Assembly: GCA_020060485.1 (NCBI GenBank)
Contig: JAGVAB010000070.1
Location: 72,809 to 136,808 of the forward strand
Reading direction: 5' to 3'
Length of the DNA: 64,000 bases
DNA from: Anaerolineales bacterium
GTDB taxonomy: Bacteria > Chloroflexota > Anaerolineae > Anaerolineales > Anaerolineaceae
Shown piece after piece: positions 26,964-35,813 of this stretch. The notes beneath the pieces are model-generated. The model worked only from the letters and a program-made list of their open reading frames with translations. It was not told the DNA's origin and did no database searches. The first letter of the stretch is position 1. Every line of letters begins with the position of its first letter. The translations under genes and the position numbers were made by a program.

Positions 26964-28108
26964 AGTCGGAAAATCCATCCTCCCATGCTACATTTACACA
27001 GGACTCCGTCTCTATTTGGGGAGTGCCGTTGATCATTGCCGGATGCAGCGCCTGCGAGCACGCTTTTCTGGTTCCAAGTCTTTCAACCGACATGGTCTGT
27101 CCTAATTGCGCACAGGCCAGTCTGAACCCTCAGGCTGCTCAATTGCAATCCGAACCACCCGAGCTGGCAGTGCCGTTTGTAATACAAACCAGTCAGGTAT
27201 CACAGAAGTTAATTGAATTCACCCAAAAACCCTGGCTTAAGCCAGAGGATTTTAAGCATGAAAACCTGATTGCCAGGCTGCAAAAGGTTTTTCTGCCCAT
27301 GTGGCTGGTGGATTGCCAGATCAGCGGTCAATGGCAAGGAGAAGCGGGCTTCAATTACCAGGTGAAAAGCTCCCAGGAATTTTTTCAAGGCGGCAGTTGG
27401 CAATCCCGGGACATCACAAAAACAAGAGTTCGCTGGGAGCCTCGGCTTGGCTTGTTGACTCGCATGTACAATAACGTTGCCGCACCAGCTATGAATGGCT
27501 ATACGCAATTTACCGACAGGATTGGGAAATATCGCCTTGACCAGGCCCAGACGTACCAGAAAGACAACTTGGCCGAGGCTGTGATCCGCATCCCGGACCT
27601 TTCCCCGCAAAATGCCTGGCCGATTGCCCAGGATAATCTAAAGCAAATTGCATTGAAAGACTGCCAGCAGGCTGTGTCTGCCGACTATTTGCGTAATTTT
27701 TCCATCAGCGCAGAGTTCAACAATCCCCACTGGACCCAGCTCTTACTCCCCCTGTATTTCACCTGGTACCGCTCTGACGACGGTGAGACCATCCCGGTTT
27801 TTATCCATGGGCAATCTGGAAATATATCGGGCACCCGCCTGGCTTCCCGGCAAAAAGGATTACGGAGCGCCGCTATTGCCGCCGGCATTGCTTTCTTGTT
27901 ATTCCTGTTGACCTTGATTTTCGCAGCAGCCGCAGCGCTTTTTCCGTTCCTTTCAATCCTGGCCCTGCTATTTGGGTTCACCGCATTCTTTACCCTGGCA
28001 TTTGCCCTGGTACCCGCTCTCTATCCCTGGCAATGGAATCGCAATCAATTTTCTGAAAACATGTCACTGCCGTCAAATCAACAAAAAGATGCGGCGATGC
28101 GAGAATAA
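26960..28108 (+). CDS. Zinc-ribbon, beta-module membrane protein (second of the pair)
   Basis: 382 residues. One N-terminal zinc ribbon (GCSACEHAFL, CPNCAQ), then the same module order as its upstream neighbour: LPMWLVDCQISGQWQGEAGF, YLRNFSISAEFNNPHW, LLLPLYFTWYRSDDGETIPV, HGQSGNISG. The C-terminal hydrophobic segments are about 285-350. The paired sequences line up along most of their length, so this is an old tandem duplication. The ATG overlaps the upstream stop by four bases, predicting equal production and perhaps a heteromeric complex. Function not known. Confidence 0.75.
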   Translation: MKSENPSSHATFTQDSVSIWGVPLIIAGCSACEHAFLVPSLSTDMVCPNCAQASLNPQAAQLQSEPPELAVPFVIQTSQVSQKLIEFTQKPWLKPEDFKHENLIARLQKVFLPMWLVDCQISGQWQGEAGFNYQVKSSQEFFQGGSWQSRDITKTRVRWEPRLGLLTRMYNNVAAPAMNGYTQFTDRIGKYRLDQAQTYQKDNLAEAVIRIPDLSPQNAWPIAQDNLKQIALKDCQQAVSADYLRNFSISAEFNNPHWTQLLLPLYFTWYRSDDGETIPVFIHGQSGNISGTRLASRQKGLRSAAIAAGIAFLLFLLTLIFAAAAALFPFLSILALLFGFTAFFTLAFALVPALYPWQWNRNQFSENMSLPSNQQKDAAMRE

Positions 28109-28120
28109 AGGCTCACACCA

Positions 28121-29044
28121 ATGCTCATTTTCTTTTATCTTTTCACCGTATTACTCTTGGTTCTCGTCATTGGCGGAATTTTCTTTGCTGCCAAAGTCAT
28201 CTATCCCAAAGTGATCCCCATCGAAAGAACGTATCAGATTGAGCTTGAAAATAATCGATTTACCGAAGACGAGTATCAGAAATGGTCGAAGGAAGATTTC
28301 TTCCTCAATTCACCCTTTGGTTACCCAATTGCCTGCTCCTTTTTTCCGATCTCGGGTTCCTCAAAGACAGTCGTAATCTCTCACGGTATTACATTCAGCC
28401 GCTACGGCATGGTTAAATACATGCCTCTTTTCCGCAAGCATGGTTTCAACATTCTTCTGTATGATTTGCGCAATCATGGTCTAAGCGGAGGGCGCAATAC
28501 CACCTTCGGTTATTATGAAAAATACGACCTCCAAATTCTGGTGGATTGGGCATTTCAGAAGTCGGGTGCCAGTGGTGTTGTAGGCACCATGGGAGAATCC
28601 CTGGGTGCCGCAGTCACATTGCAGCACACAAGTCTCGACAATCGCCTGGCTTTCGCCATCGCTGACTGCGCCTATGCTGACCTTTCAACACTTCTGGAAT
28701 ACCGCCTGAAAGCAGAATATCGCTTGCCGCGCTTTCCCCTGCTCAATATTGCCAAACTATTTTGCATAATTTTTGCCGGCCTGGATTTTAAAAAAGTATC
28801 CCCGATCAAATGTGTTGAGGATGTTTCCACGCCCATCTTTTGGATTCATGGACAAAATGACAATTACATTCCACCACGAATGAGCCAGGACATGTTCAAC
28901 GCCAAAAAGACCGGGGCGAAGAAGATCTTCATTGCACCTAATGCAGCTCATGCCGAATCACTGATCAAGAATCCTGGTGAATACAACCGGCAGATAGCAA
29001 CGTTCTTAACCGAGCTTCACCTCACAAATCCGGAAAGGGATTGA
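28121..29044 (+). CDS. Membrane-anchored alpha/beta hydrolase
   Basis: 307 residues. An N-terminal signal anchor (FYLFTVLLLVLVIGGIFFAA) is followed by an alpha/beta-hydrolase domain. The nucleophile elbow is GTMGESLGAA (GxSxG), the acid is probably in IHGQNDNYIPP and the histidine in NAAHAES. FSRYGMVKYMPLF and YDLRNHGLSGG are family features of BAAT/YfhR-like esterases. It starts 12 bases after the zinc-ribbon pair and ends 6 bases before a glycosyltransferase, so four genes probably form one transcript. Substrate unknown (esterase, thioesterase or peptidase). Confidence 0.82.
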   Translation: MLIFFYLFTVLLLVLVIGGIFFAAKVIYPKVIPIERTYQIELENNRFTEDEYQKWSKEDFFLNSPFGYPIACSFFPISGSSKTVVISHGITFSRYGMVKYMPLFRKHGFNILLYDLRNHGLSGGRNTTFGYYEKYDLQILVDWAFQKSGASGVVGTMGESLGAAVTLQHTSLDNRLAFAIADCAYADLSTLLEYRLKAEYRLPRFPLLNIAKLFCIIFAGLDFKKVSPIKCVEDVSTPIFWIHGQNDNYIPPRMSQDMFNAKKTGAKKIFIAPNAAHAESLIKNPGEYNRQIATFLTELHLTNPERD

Positions 29045-29050
29045 CCAGAA

Positions 29051-31033
29051 ATGAAACATAAATTCGCCAGTCTCTATTTCAACAAGTATAGATCCAGAGC
29101 AGCCGCCTTTCTTTCCACTCCCAATTCATCGGTTTTGATCCCCTTCCTGATCGTTATTTTTGTTCTTCTTGTCATCCGGCGGGCTTGGGTTTGTGATGAC
29201 GCTTACATCACATTTCGCACGATTGACAATTTTTTTAATGGCTATCGTCTCACCTGGAATGTGAACGAACGCGTCCAGGTCTACACACACCCTCTCTGGA
29301 TGCTGCTGGTAGCCCTTTTCTCCGTAATTTTTAAGGACATTTACCTGACTTCAATATTCTTATCGGTCCTTCTGGCAGTTATCACCCTGGTTGTGCTATG
29401 TCGAAAACTGACGCCCAACGAAACCGCTGGTGCATTTCTGATCCTCGCTTTGGCACTTTCCAAATCATTTGTCGATTTTTCAACATCCGGTCTTGAAAAT
29501 TCACTTTCCCACCTGCTTGCCATATTATTCTTCTGGCGTTTCTTCCGTCCCGAAAAAGATTTGCGCAATTTGTTTTGGCTCTCACTGATTTCATCCCTGG
29601 CCATCCTGAATCGCATGGACACTGGTGTGATTTATCTGCCTGCCCTGCTTTATGCTTTCTGGCAGGTGCGCAGCAACAGGGCCGTTCTCTTCTTATTACT
29701 GGGCCAAATTCCATTTCTTCTTTGGGAATTATTCGCCACCTTTTACTACGGCTTCCCCTTTCCGAATACTGCCTATGCGAAGTTAAACACCGGCTTGCTT
29801 GCCGCCGACCTGGTTCAGCAAGGTTTTTTGTATTTGTTGAATGCCATCCAGTATGATCCTGTCACTCCGCTGGTCATTTGCGCTGGCCTGCTGCTGGCAT
29901 TCCGCTCACGCCAGCCAAAGAACATTCTTCTGGCATTGGGCACTATGCTCTACCTCCTGTACACAGTCAAGATCGGTGGCGATTTCATGGAAGGACGCTT
30001 TTTGACCCTGCCCCTGATCTGTGCTGCCGTTATGATCGCCCGCCTTGATTTCACGCATCTACCATTCCCCGGACTGGCAATTGTCAGCGCCCTGCTTGTA
30101 TTGATCTCTTTAAGCGTTCCCAATCCCACCCTACGTCTTAATGACCTTGGGCCCATTGATTCCGGCCCAATTCATGTAGGCGAGAACGGCATCTTAAACG
30201 AGAGGATGCTCTATTACGGCGGCACCGGCTTGCTCAACGCCCGTCGCAACGAAAAATTACCCGATTTTTATTGGGGTGTCGCCGGCGAGCGTTTTCGTAA
30301 TGCCCGGGAACACACTGTCATTGAACAGCTGGGCATCGGTCTCTTTGGCTATTATGCCGGCCCGGACATTTACATTCTGGACCGCCTGGCCCTTGCAGAC
30401 CCCCTGCTTGCCCGATTACCCATGCGGCAGGACGTGAACTGGCGCGTCGGCCACTACGAACGCATGATACCGGCTGGCTATAAAGAAACCCTGCTGTTGG
30501 GCAAAAATATGATCGAAGACCCCGATTTAGCCCTGTTCTATGACAAACTGAGCATCATCACTCGTGGCAGCCTGACCAATACTGTGCGCCTGGCCGAGAT
30601 TTGGAAGATGAATACCGGCCAGTACGACCACCTGATCCATACCACCGCTTTTCAATATCCCGACTTGAAGCGGATGGATTTGGAATTTGTTTCCACGCCA
30701 TTACCCGCTGGCACACCCTGCGCAGATCCAGGCGTGAGCGTCATGGATGACAGCGGCGTGGAGATATTGCTGCCCGCCCTCCAAAAAGAAAAGTGGCTCC
30801 AGCTCAGCCTGGATCATAACGATAAATATCGGATATTCTATTTTCGCGGCGAGCAGCAGATCGGGGTTCAAGCCATCCCCACCGCATACCTTCCTGAGCC
30901 AGGGGGCATCTCGATCCGCACGCTGAGAATCCCGTCTTCAGTGGTAAAGCAGGGGTTTGATCGAGTACACATTCTGCCCCTGACAACCGATGACAACATC
31001 TTCTGTCTTGGGCATCTCCACTTTATACCTTAA
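29051..31033 (+). CDS. GT-C-fold membrane glycosyltransferase, AftB-like
   Basis: 660 residues with about ten membrane segments in the first 360 and a soluble C-terminal domain outside. The acidic motif CDDAYITFRTIDNFFNGY followed by NVNERVQVYTHPLW resembles the lipid-linked-sugar-dependent arabinofuranosyltransferase AftB family, where the DD pair is catalytic. Family enzymes add a pentose or hexose to envelope glycans or proteins from a polyprenyl phosphate donor. In a Chloroflexota setting the acceptor may be an S-layer or surface glycoprotein, but this is inference. Last gene of the zinc-ribbon operon, followed by a strong terminator. Confidence 0.75.
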   Translation: MKHKFASLYFNKYRSRAAAFLSTPNSSVLIPFLIVIFVLLVIRRAWVCDDAYITFRTIDNFFNGYRLTWNVNERVQVYTHPLWMLLVALFSVIFKDIYLTSIFLSVLLAVITLVVLCRKLTPNETAGAFLILALALSKSFVDFSTSGLENSLSHLLAILFFWRFFRPEKDLRNLFWLSLISSLAILNRMDTGVIYLPALLYAFWQVRSNRAVLFLLLGQIPFLLWELFATFYYGFPFPNTAYAKLNTGLLAADLVQQGFLYLLNAIQYDPVTPLVICAGLLLAFRSRQPKNILLALGTMLYLLYTVKIGGDFMEGRFLTLPLICAAVMIARLDFTHLPFPGLAIVSALLVLISLSVPNPTLRLNDLGPIDSGPIHVGENGILNERMLYYGGTGLLNARRNEKLPDFYWGVAGERFRNAREHTVIEQLGIGLFGYYAGPDIYILDRLALADPLLARLPMRQDVNWRVGHYERMIPAGYKETLLLGKNMIEDPDLALFYDKLSIITRGSLTNTVRLAEIWKMNTGQYDHLIHTTAFQYPDLKRMDLEFVSTPLPAGTPCADPGVSVMDDSGVEILLPALQKEKWLQLSLDHNDKYRIFYFRGEQQIGVQAIPTAYLPEPGGISIRTLRIPSSVVKQGFDRVHILPLTTDDNIFCLGHLHFIP

Positions 31034-31038
31034 ACGGC

Positions 31039-31074
31039 AATGAGGCCGGGCACGTGCCCGGCCTCATTGGTTTC
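31039..31074 (+). terminator. Terminator between the glycosyltransferase gene and convergent pfkA
   Basis: A perfect 30-base palindrome (31039-31053 with 31054-31068, AATGAGGCCGGGCAC and complement) followed by GGTTTCTTC. Serves mainly the plus-strand operon. Confidence 0.8.
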
Positions 31075-31087
31075 TTCAGCTATTCTG

Positions 31088-32056
31088 TCAATCCAATACA
31101 CGCGCCAGTTCGATCGCTTCCTGATCAAGGGGCTTGTGATTGGAAACCACAACATCAAATGGCGTGAACGCTATCGACCCTTTTATCCATCCTGTGAGCA
31201 CACCATGCTCCCCACTGATCAGTCTTTTTGCAGCTGCTGCGCCAAGCCGGCTCGCCAGAATACGATCATACGCGCTGGGATCTCCGCCGCGCTGAACGTG
31301 TCCCAACGTGGTCGTGCGCAATTTAAACCCCAGCTTTTCCTGGTTTTCTTCACAATACGCCGCAAGTTCCGCTGCGTCATGCTGGGCGCCTTCAGCGACA
31401 ACAATTATGGCATGTTCTTTGCCCCGCTCATACGCCGAGCTGATGATTTCCACAACCGCCTCCGGTGTGGTTTCATACTCGGGGATCACTACCGCTTCTG
31501 CACCGCCTGCAATGCCTGTCATCAAAGCCAGGTATCCACAATCCCGGCCCATTACCTCGATTAAAAATGCACGTTGATGTGAAGATGCTGTGGTCTTCAA
31601 CCGATCCACAGCTTCAAGGGCGATATTGAGGGCTGTATCGACCCCAATGGTGATATCCGATCCATACAGATCATTATCAATTGTAGAAGCCACACCAACA
31701 ACCGGAAATCCCATCTTGGAGAGTTCAAAAGAGCCAGTTTGTGATCCGTTGCCCCCAATTACCACCAACCCATCAATGCCATTTTGGTTTAGCGTGCGTA
31801 AACCCTGGTTGCGCCCAGCGGGCGTTTTGAACTCCAGGCAGCGTGCGCTCCCCAGCATTGTTCCACCGCGTTGCATGATCCCGCCTACATCCCGCGCCCC
31901 AAGAGGGAAAATGTTCCCTGTTACAAGGCCCTTGTATCCATTCCGGATACCAAAAACTTCCATTCCGCCTTCAACCCCTGTGCGCACAACCGCTCTGATC
32001 GCAGCGTTCATCCCGGGCGCATCTCCGCCGCTTGTCAATACAGCAATTCGTCTCAT
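31088..32056 (-). CDS. pfkA: 6-phosphofructokinase
   Basis: Glycolytic enzyme making fructose-1,6-bisphosphate (322 residues, normal size). SGGDAPGMNAAIRA is the nucleotide-binding start. The catalytic loop is STIDNDLYGSD with the base Asp near 127. Substrate-binding MGRDCGYLA is present. At 101-106 it reads GGNGSQ: Gly104 fits ATP as donor rather than pyrophosphate, but the preceding residue is Asn103 where E. coli PfkA has Asp103, a magnesium ligand. AGGAGG stands directly before the ATG. Just upstream is a perfect TGTACAA/TTGTACA repeat. Single-gene unit, convergent with the glycosyltransferase operon. Confidence 0.95.
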   Translation of the reverse strand: MRRIAVLTSGGDAPGMNAAIRAVVRTGVEGGMEVFGIRNGYKGLVTGNIFPLGARDVGGIMQRGGTMLGSARCLEFKTPAGRNQGLRTLNQNGIDGLVVIGGNGSQTGSFELSKMGFPVVGVASTIDNDLYGSDITIGVDTALNIALEAVDRLKTTASSHQRAFLIEVMGRDCGYLALMTGIAGGAEAVVIPEYETTPEAVVEIISSAYERGKEHAIIVVAEGAQHDAAELAAYCEENQEKLGFKLRTTTLGHVQRGGDPSAYDRILASRLGAAAAKRLISGEHGVLTGWIKGSIAFTPFDVVVSNHKPLDQEAIELARVLD

Positions 32057-32389
32057 CTTTCCTCCTGATGTACAATTATTTGTACAAATTTTCGTCGTTA
32101 GGTGATATCGGGTCAGCGTAATCGGATTATTTTCATCCCTGATGAAAACAGGTATCCTGTTCCCCTTTTTTGGAAACTGCCATGTTTACCCGGTAGTGAT
32201 TATCTGGTACCAGTTCCGTTCACAAGGCCTCATCTTCCCAATTATTTTATCATACCAAGGAAACATATACAGGAAATTCTCCCCTTTTTGTATAGTCAAT
32301 TGACACATGCCTGGACCAATTGTCAATGATAGAATTAAATCGCTGGTGGTTTTCTTTCCATATCCGTTGCCGTTTTCAAAAGGAACCCC
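32057..32389. other. Divergent intergenic region with two inverted repeats
   Basis: Separates pfkA (minus) from the FAD/Fe-S oxidoreductase operon (plus); no gene seen. TGTACAA-TTAT-TTGTACA (32069-32086) is a perfect operator-like repeat four bases beyond the pfkA Shine-Dalgarno. ATTGACA-N15-TGTCAAT (32299-32327) is about 60 bases upstream of the oxidoreductase gene and includes a possible -35. Both are candidate regulator sites; no protein can be assigned. Confidence 0.55.
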
Positions 32390-34483
32390 ATGAAAGAGTA
32401 CCGCGTTTTAAACCATCCTATTCTCCCCACCCCGGAACGCAAACAGATAAATATATTTTGGCAAGGGCAGAAACTTTCAGCTTATGCAGGTGAAACCATC
32501 GCTGCCGCCCTGATTGCCAATCACATCCATATTTTCGGATACCATCCAAAAGATGACAGTCCGCAAGGAATCTTCTGCGCTAACGGACAATGTTCACAAT
32601 GCATGGTGCTGGCCAATGGCAAACCAGTAAAATCATGCGTGGAACAAGTAGTAGATGGTCAGCGTATAGAACCCTTGTGCGGGCTGCCAGAATTACCAAC
32701 AGTAGAGAACGTACCGCACATGGGATCTATTCCTACCATCAAAATACCGGTATTGATCGTCGGCGGAGGACCTGCCGGCCTGTCAGCTGGCATTGAACTT
32801 GGACAGCTTGGCATCCCTTGCCTTCTTGTTGATGACAAACACCGCCTTGGAGGAAAACTCGTCCTCCAGACCCATCGTTTTTTTGGCTCATCCCGGGCCG
32901 TTTATGCAGGCACACGTGGCATTGACATTGCCACTCGCCTGGAATGCAACCTGGCTCAATTTTCCTCTGTGGAAATTTGGCTTCGCTCCACGGTTCTGGC
33001 AGTCTTCAGCGATCATAAAGTTGGTGTATTGAAAGATAACAGTGAATATGTTCTGGTAGAGCCCCAGATTCTGTTGATTGCAGCTGGCGCCAGAGAAAAA
33101 TTCCTCGCATTTCCAGGAAACACCCTGCCGGGGGTTTATGGCGCTGGTGCTTTTCAAACCCTGGTCAATCGCGATCTCATCCGCCCCGCTGACAACCTGT
33201 TCATTGTCGGCGGGGGGAATGTAGGTCTCATCGCCGGATATCACGCACTACAGGCTGGCATTCACGTTGCCGGCCTGGCCGAAGCACTTGCTGAATGCGG
33301 CGGCTACAAGGTTCACAAAGACAAACTTGTTCGCATGGGTGTGCCTATCTTTACATCGCATTCCATTTTGCAGGCCGACGGCCGCGATCATGTCGAATCG
33401 GCAACCATCATCAATCTTGATGCTGCTCTCCATCCCATCCCGGGCACAAAGAAAACCTTTGCTTGCGACAGTATTCTGATTGCCATAGGCCTGAATCCGG
33501 TCAACGAGTTCTACCTTCAAGCCCAGGATTTTGGATTACCCGTTTTTGCTGCCGGTGATGCCGAAGAGATAGCCGAGGCTTCTGCTGCGATTTTCTCTGG
33601 CCGCATCAAGGGCCAGGAGATCGCCCGCTTTCTCAAGGCAACAAACCAGTCCATCCCAGAGGATTGGCAGATCATGGCAGACATTCTCAAATCCCGGCCT
33701 GGCAAACTATACCCAGAACGCCTGCCTGTAATCCGGTCAGGTGTGCTGCCCATCTTGCATTGCACTCAGGAAATCCCCTGTGACCCCTGCACCACACTTT
33801 GCCCCCAAAACCTGATTGCTTTACAAACTGACGATATCCGTTCCATTCCACATTTTCAAGCCAATGCGGCGAGCTGCATCCGCTGTGAAAAATGCGTAGC
33901 TGGTTGTCCCGGTCTGGCGATCACCCTTGTTGACTTTCGAAAAGACCCTGAAAATCCCATCGTTTCCATTCCTTTTGAATGCACTCCTGATCTTGTATTT
34001 TCACAGAAAGCTGTGACAACCCTGGACATGGAAGGAAATGTACTTGGTAAAAATCCTGTGGTGAAGATCGTGCAAAACTCCACGAATGATCGCACCTGCA
34101 TCCTGCGCGTCCAGGCGCCTGCCGAATACGCTGTCCGTATTGCTGGTATACGCATCCAAGATCCTGCCCAACCAGAAAATTCGCCATTCGGGATTTCCCC
34201 GCTGGCAGATGAGACCATTGTTTGTCGCTGTGAGCGGGTCACAGCAGGCGAATTACGCAGCCTCATCCAGGCAGGTTATCGGGATGTCAATGAGATCAAG
34301 ACAGTTTCCAGAACAGGCATGGGGGCCTGTGGTGGGAAAACCTGCGCATCGCTCATTGAACGCCTGTTCCGGGAGGAAGGCATCTCTTCTGACGATGTTA
34401 CTCCTTCTACCAAACGTCCTCTCTTTACTGAAGTCCCCTTGCACATCCTGGCCGGGGTTGATGAAGGGTGCCAAAGTGAATAA
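32390..34483 (+). CDS. FAD/NAD(P)-binding Fe-S oxidoreductase, alpha subunit (HcnA-B/hydroxyproline dehydrogenase-like)
   Basis: 697 residues with many redox centres in one chain. The N-terminal [2Fe-2S] domain (about 15-100) has FCANGQCSQC and a later SC. An FAD-binding Rossmann motif (IVGGGPAGLSAGIELG) and an NAD-type motif (IVGGGNVGLIAGYHAL) follow. Then a ferredoxin-like insert with CDPCTTLC and CIRCEKCVAGC. At the end is a BFD-like [2Fe-2S] domain: CRCERVTAGELR and ACGGKTC. This plan occurs in subunits of hydrogen cyanide synthase, opine oxidase and D-hydroxyproline or proline dehydrogenases. Its partner is the FAD oxidase-like gene overlapping downstream. AAGGA precedes the ATG. Electron carrier for amine/imino-acid oxidation; substrate open. 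Confidence 0.82.
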   Translation: MKEYRVLNHPILPTPERKQINIFWQGQKLSAYAGETIAAALIANHIHIFGYHPKDDSPQGIFCANGQCSQCMVLANGKPVKSCVEQVVDGQRIEPLCGLPELPTVENVPHMGSIPTIKIPVLIVGGGPAGLSAGIELGQLGIPCLLVDDKHRLGGKLVLQTHRFFGSSRAVYAGTRGIDIATRLECNLAQFSSVEIWLRSTVLAVFSDHKVGVLKDNSEYVLVEPQILLIAAGAREKFLAFPGNTLPGVYGAGAFQTLVNRDLIRPADNLFIVGGGNVGLIAGYHALQAGIHVAGLAEALAECGGYKVHKDKLVRMGVPIFTSHSILQADGRDHVESATIINLDAALHPIPGTKKTFACDSILIAIGLNPVNEFYLQAQDFGLPVFAAGDAEEIAEASAAIFSGRIKGQEIARFLKATNQSIPEDWQIMADILKSRPGKLYPERLPVIRSGVLPILHCTQEIPCDPCTTLCPQNLIALQTDDIRSIPHFQANAASCIRCEKCVAGCPGLAITLVDFRKDPENPIVSIPFECTPDLVFSQKAVTTLDMEGNVLGKNPVVKIVQNSTNDRTCILRVQAPAEYAVRIAGIRIQDPAQPENSPFGISPLADETIVCRCERVTAGELRSLIQAGYRDVNEIKTVSRTGMGACGGKTCASLIERLFREEGISSDDVTPSTKRPLFTEVPLHILAGVDEGCQSE

Positions 34484-35642
34484 TTTTTCATCCAAATCAT
34501 ATGACGTTATTATTATTGGCGCTGGATCAATAGGCACCCCACTCGCGCTTTCTCTATCCGCCGCAGGTGTAAAGACCCTGGTGCTTGACCAACTGTCCAG
34601 CGTCGGCCAGGGCTCGAACAAGAAAGCCATTGGTGGTGTGCGCGCCACCCATTCCGACAAAGCAAAGATACGCATTTGCCTGCGCAGCCTGAAGATCATG
34701 CGCACCTGGCAGGATATTTATGGCGATGATATTGAATGGCAGCAAGGAGGATATTGCTTCGTAGCTTATCAACCCGAAGATGAACAAACACTGAAGACTC
34801 TGCTTTCCAGGCAAAAACAACTCGGTCTCAATATTGACTGGCTTGACCACCATTCCCTGCTCCAGGCTGTTCCTGACCTCAACCCCAGGCATCTATTGGG
34901 CGGCACCTTTTCACCGGAGGACGGGAGCTGTTCTCCGCTTCTCTTTCTCCATGCCTGTTATCAACACGCCTGCCGCTTGGGAGCTTGCTTTCAATTCGAC
35001 GAACAGGTTACCTCTATCGACGTCCACCATGGCCAAATAACCGGTCTGCATACCACTCGCGGGGCATACCAGACCAGGATTGTGATCAATGCTGCCGGTG
35101 CATGGGCTGCTGGCCTTTCCAGTCAGGCCGGGATGTCTATCCAGGTTCGGCCTGATTCTCACGAAGCAGGCATCACCGAGCCCGTGGCCAAATTCCTCGG
35201 GCCAATGATCGTTGACATCCGCCCTGTGGCGGCATCATCCAACTTCTATTTTTACCAGCACAGTACCGGCCAGATCATTTTTTGTTTAACACCATCGCCC
35301 AATATCTGGGGCTTTGACCAACGCGAGACTTCCGAATTCCTGCCCCTCGCCGCCCAGCGTTTGATCAATCTGATTCCCCGCCTAACGAATATTCGCGTCC
35401 GCCGCACCTGGCGAGGATTATATCCGATGACTCCCGATGGATTTCCAATCGTCGGATGGTCCAATGAAGTTCCAGGCCTTTTTTTGGCGGTGGGCATGTG
35501 CGGTCAAGGGCTCATGCTTGGTCCAGGATTGGCAGAATTGATCACCCGCTCCATCATTGCCAGCCCAGCGCCGGAAGATGATGATACCTTGTCATATCTT
35601 TCGCCCTACCGAAAATTCGAAACCGAAGAAAAACTGAAGTAA
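34461..35642 (+). CDS. FAD-dependent amino/imino-acid dehydrogenase, beta subunit (DAO family)
   Basis: 393 residues from the ATG at 34461. A GTG five codons later (34476), with AAGGG at the right distance, is about equally possible. The open frame reaches back to 34086, but that part only overlaps the previous gene. YDVIIIGAGSIGTPLALSLS is the FAD-binding start; GVRATHSDKAKIRICLRSLK and the late TPDGFPIVGWSNEVPGLFLA are D-amino-acid-oxidase/sarcosine-oxidase features. In two-subunit enzymes of this type the DAO-like chain holds the substrate and the Fe-S chain passes electrons on. Likely substrates are hydroxyproline, proline, sarcosine, glycine or an opine. No catabolic neighbour decides which. 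Confidence 0.82.
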   Translation: MKGAKVNNFSSKSYDVIIIGAGSIGTPLALSLSAAGVKTLVLDQLSSVGQGSNKKAIGGVRATHSDKAKIRICLRSLKIMRTWQDIYGDDIEWQQGGYCFVAYQPEDEQTLKTLLSRQKQLGLNIDWLDHHSLLQAVPDLNPRHLLGGTFSPEDGSCSPLLFLHACYQHACRLGACFQFDEQVTSIDVHHGQITGLHTTRGAYQTRIVINAAGAWAAGLSSQAGMSIQVRPDSHEAGITEPVAKFLGPMIVDIRPVAASSNFYFYQHSTGQIIFCLTPSPNIWGFDQRETSEFLPLAAQRLINLIPRLTNIRVRRTWRGLYPMTPDGFPIVGWSNEVPGLFLAVGMCGQGLMLGPGLAELITRSIIASPAPEDDDTLSYLSPYRKFETEEKLK

Positions 35643-35666
35643 TCATTGCTTTCAACCTCGATTCCT

Positions 35667-35757
35667 TGAATAAATTCATTGGGCAAGGTTATACTAGTGC
35701 TATGGCTTCCCACCAACTTGAAGACATTTTTTCGCATCAAATGTCTTCAAGTTGGTG
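35667..35757 (+). promoter_or_regulatory. rel promoter and large 5' UTR hairpin
   Basis: TTGAAT (35667-35672), an 18-base spacer and TATACT (35691-35696) predict a start near 35703. Within the first bases of the transcript is a perfect 19-bp stem (35711-35729 with 35739-35757, CACCAACTTGAAGACATTT) with a 9-base loop. No U-tract follows, and the coding start is 56 bases further on. It may stabilise the mRNA, bind a protein or be a DNA operator. Confidence 0.72.
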
Positions 35758-35813
35758 TAGGTGGACGCGATCAACCATCCCATGCATGAAACGCAAAATG
35801 CAAGGACACAGGC

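Noticed and set aside
34086..34460. N-terminal extension of the DAO-like dehydrogenase
   Set aside because: Runs inside the Fe-S subunit gene in another frame, while the FAD motif begins just after 34461.
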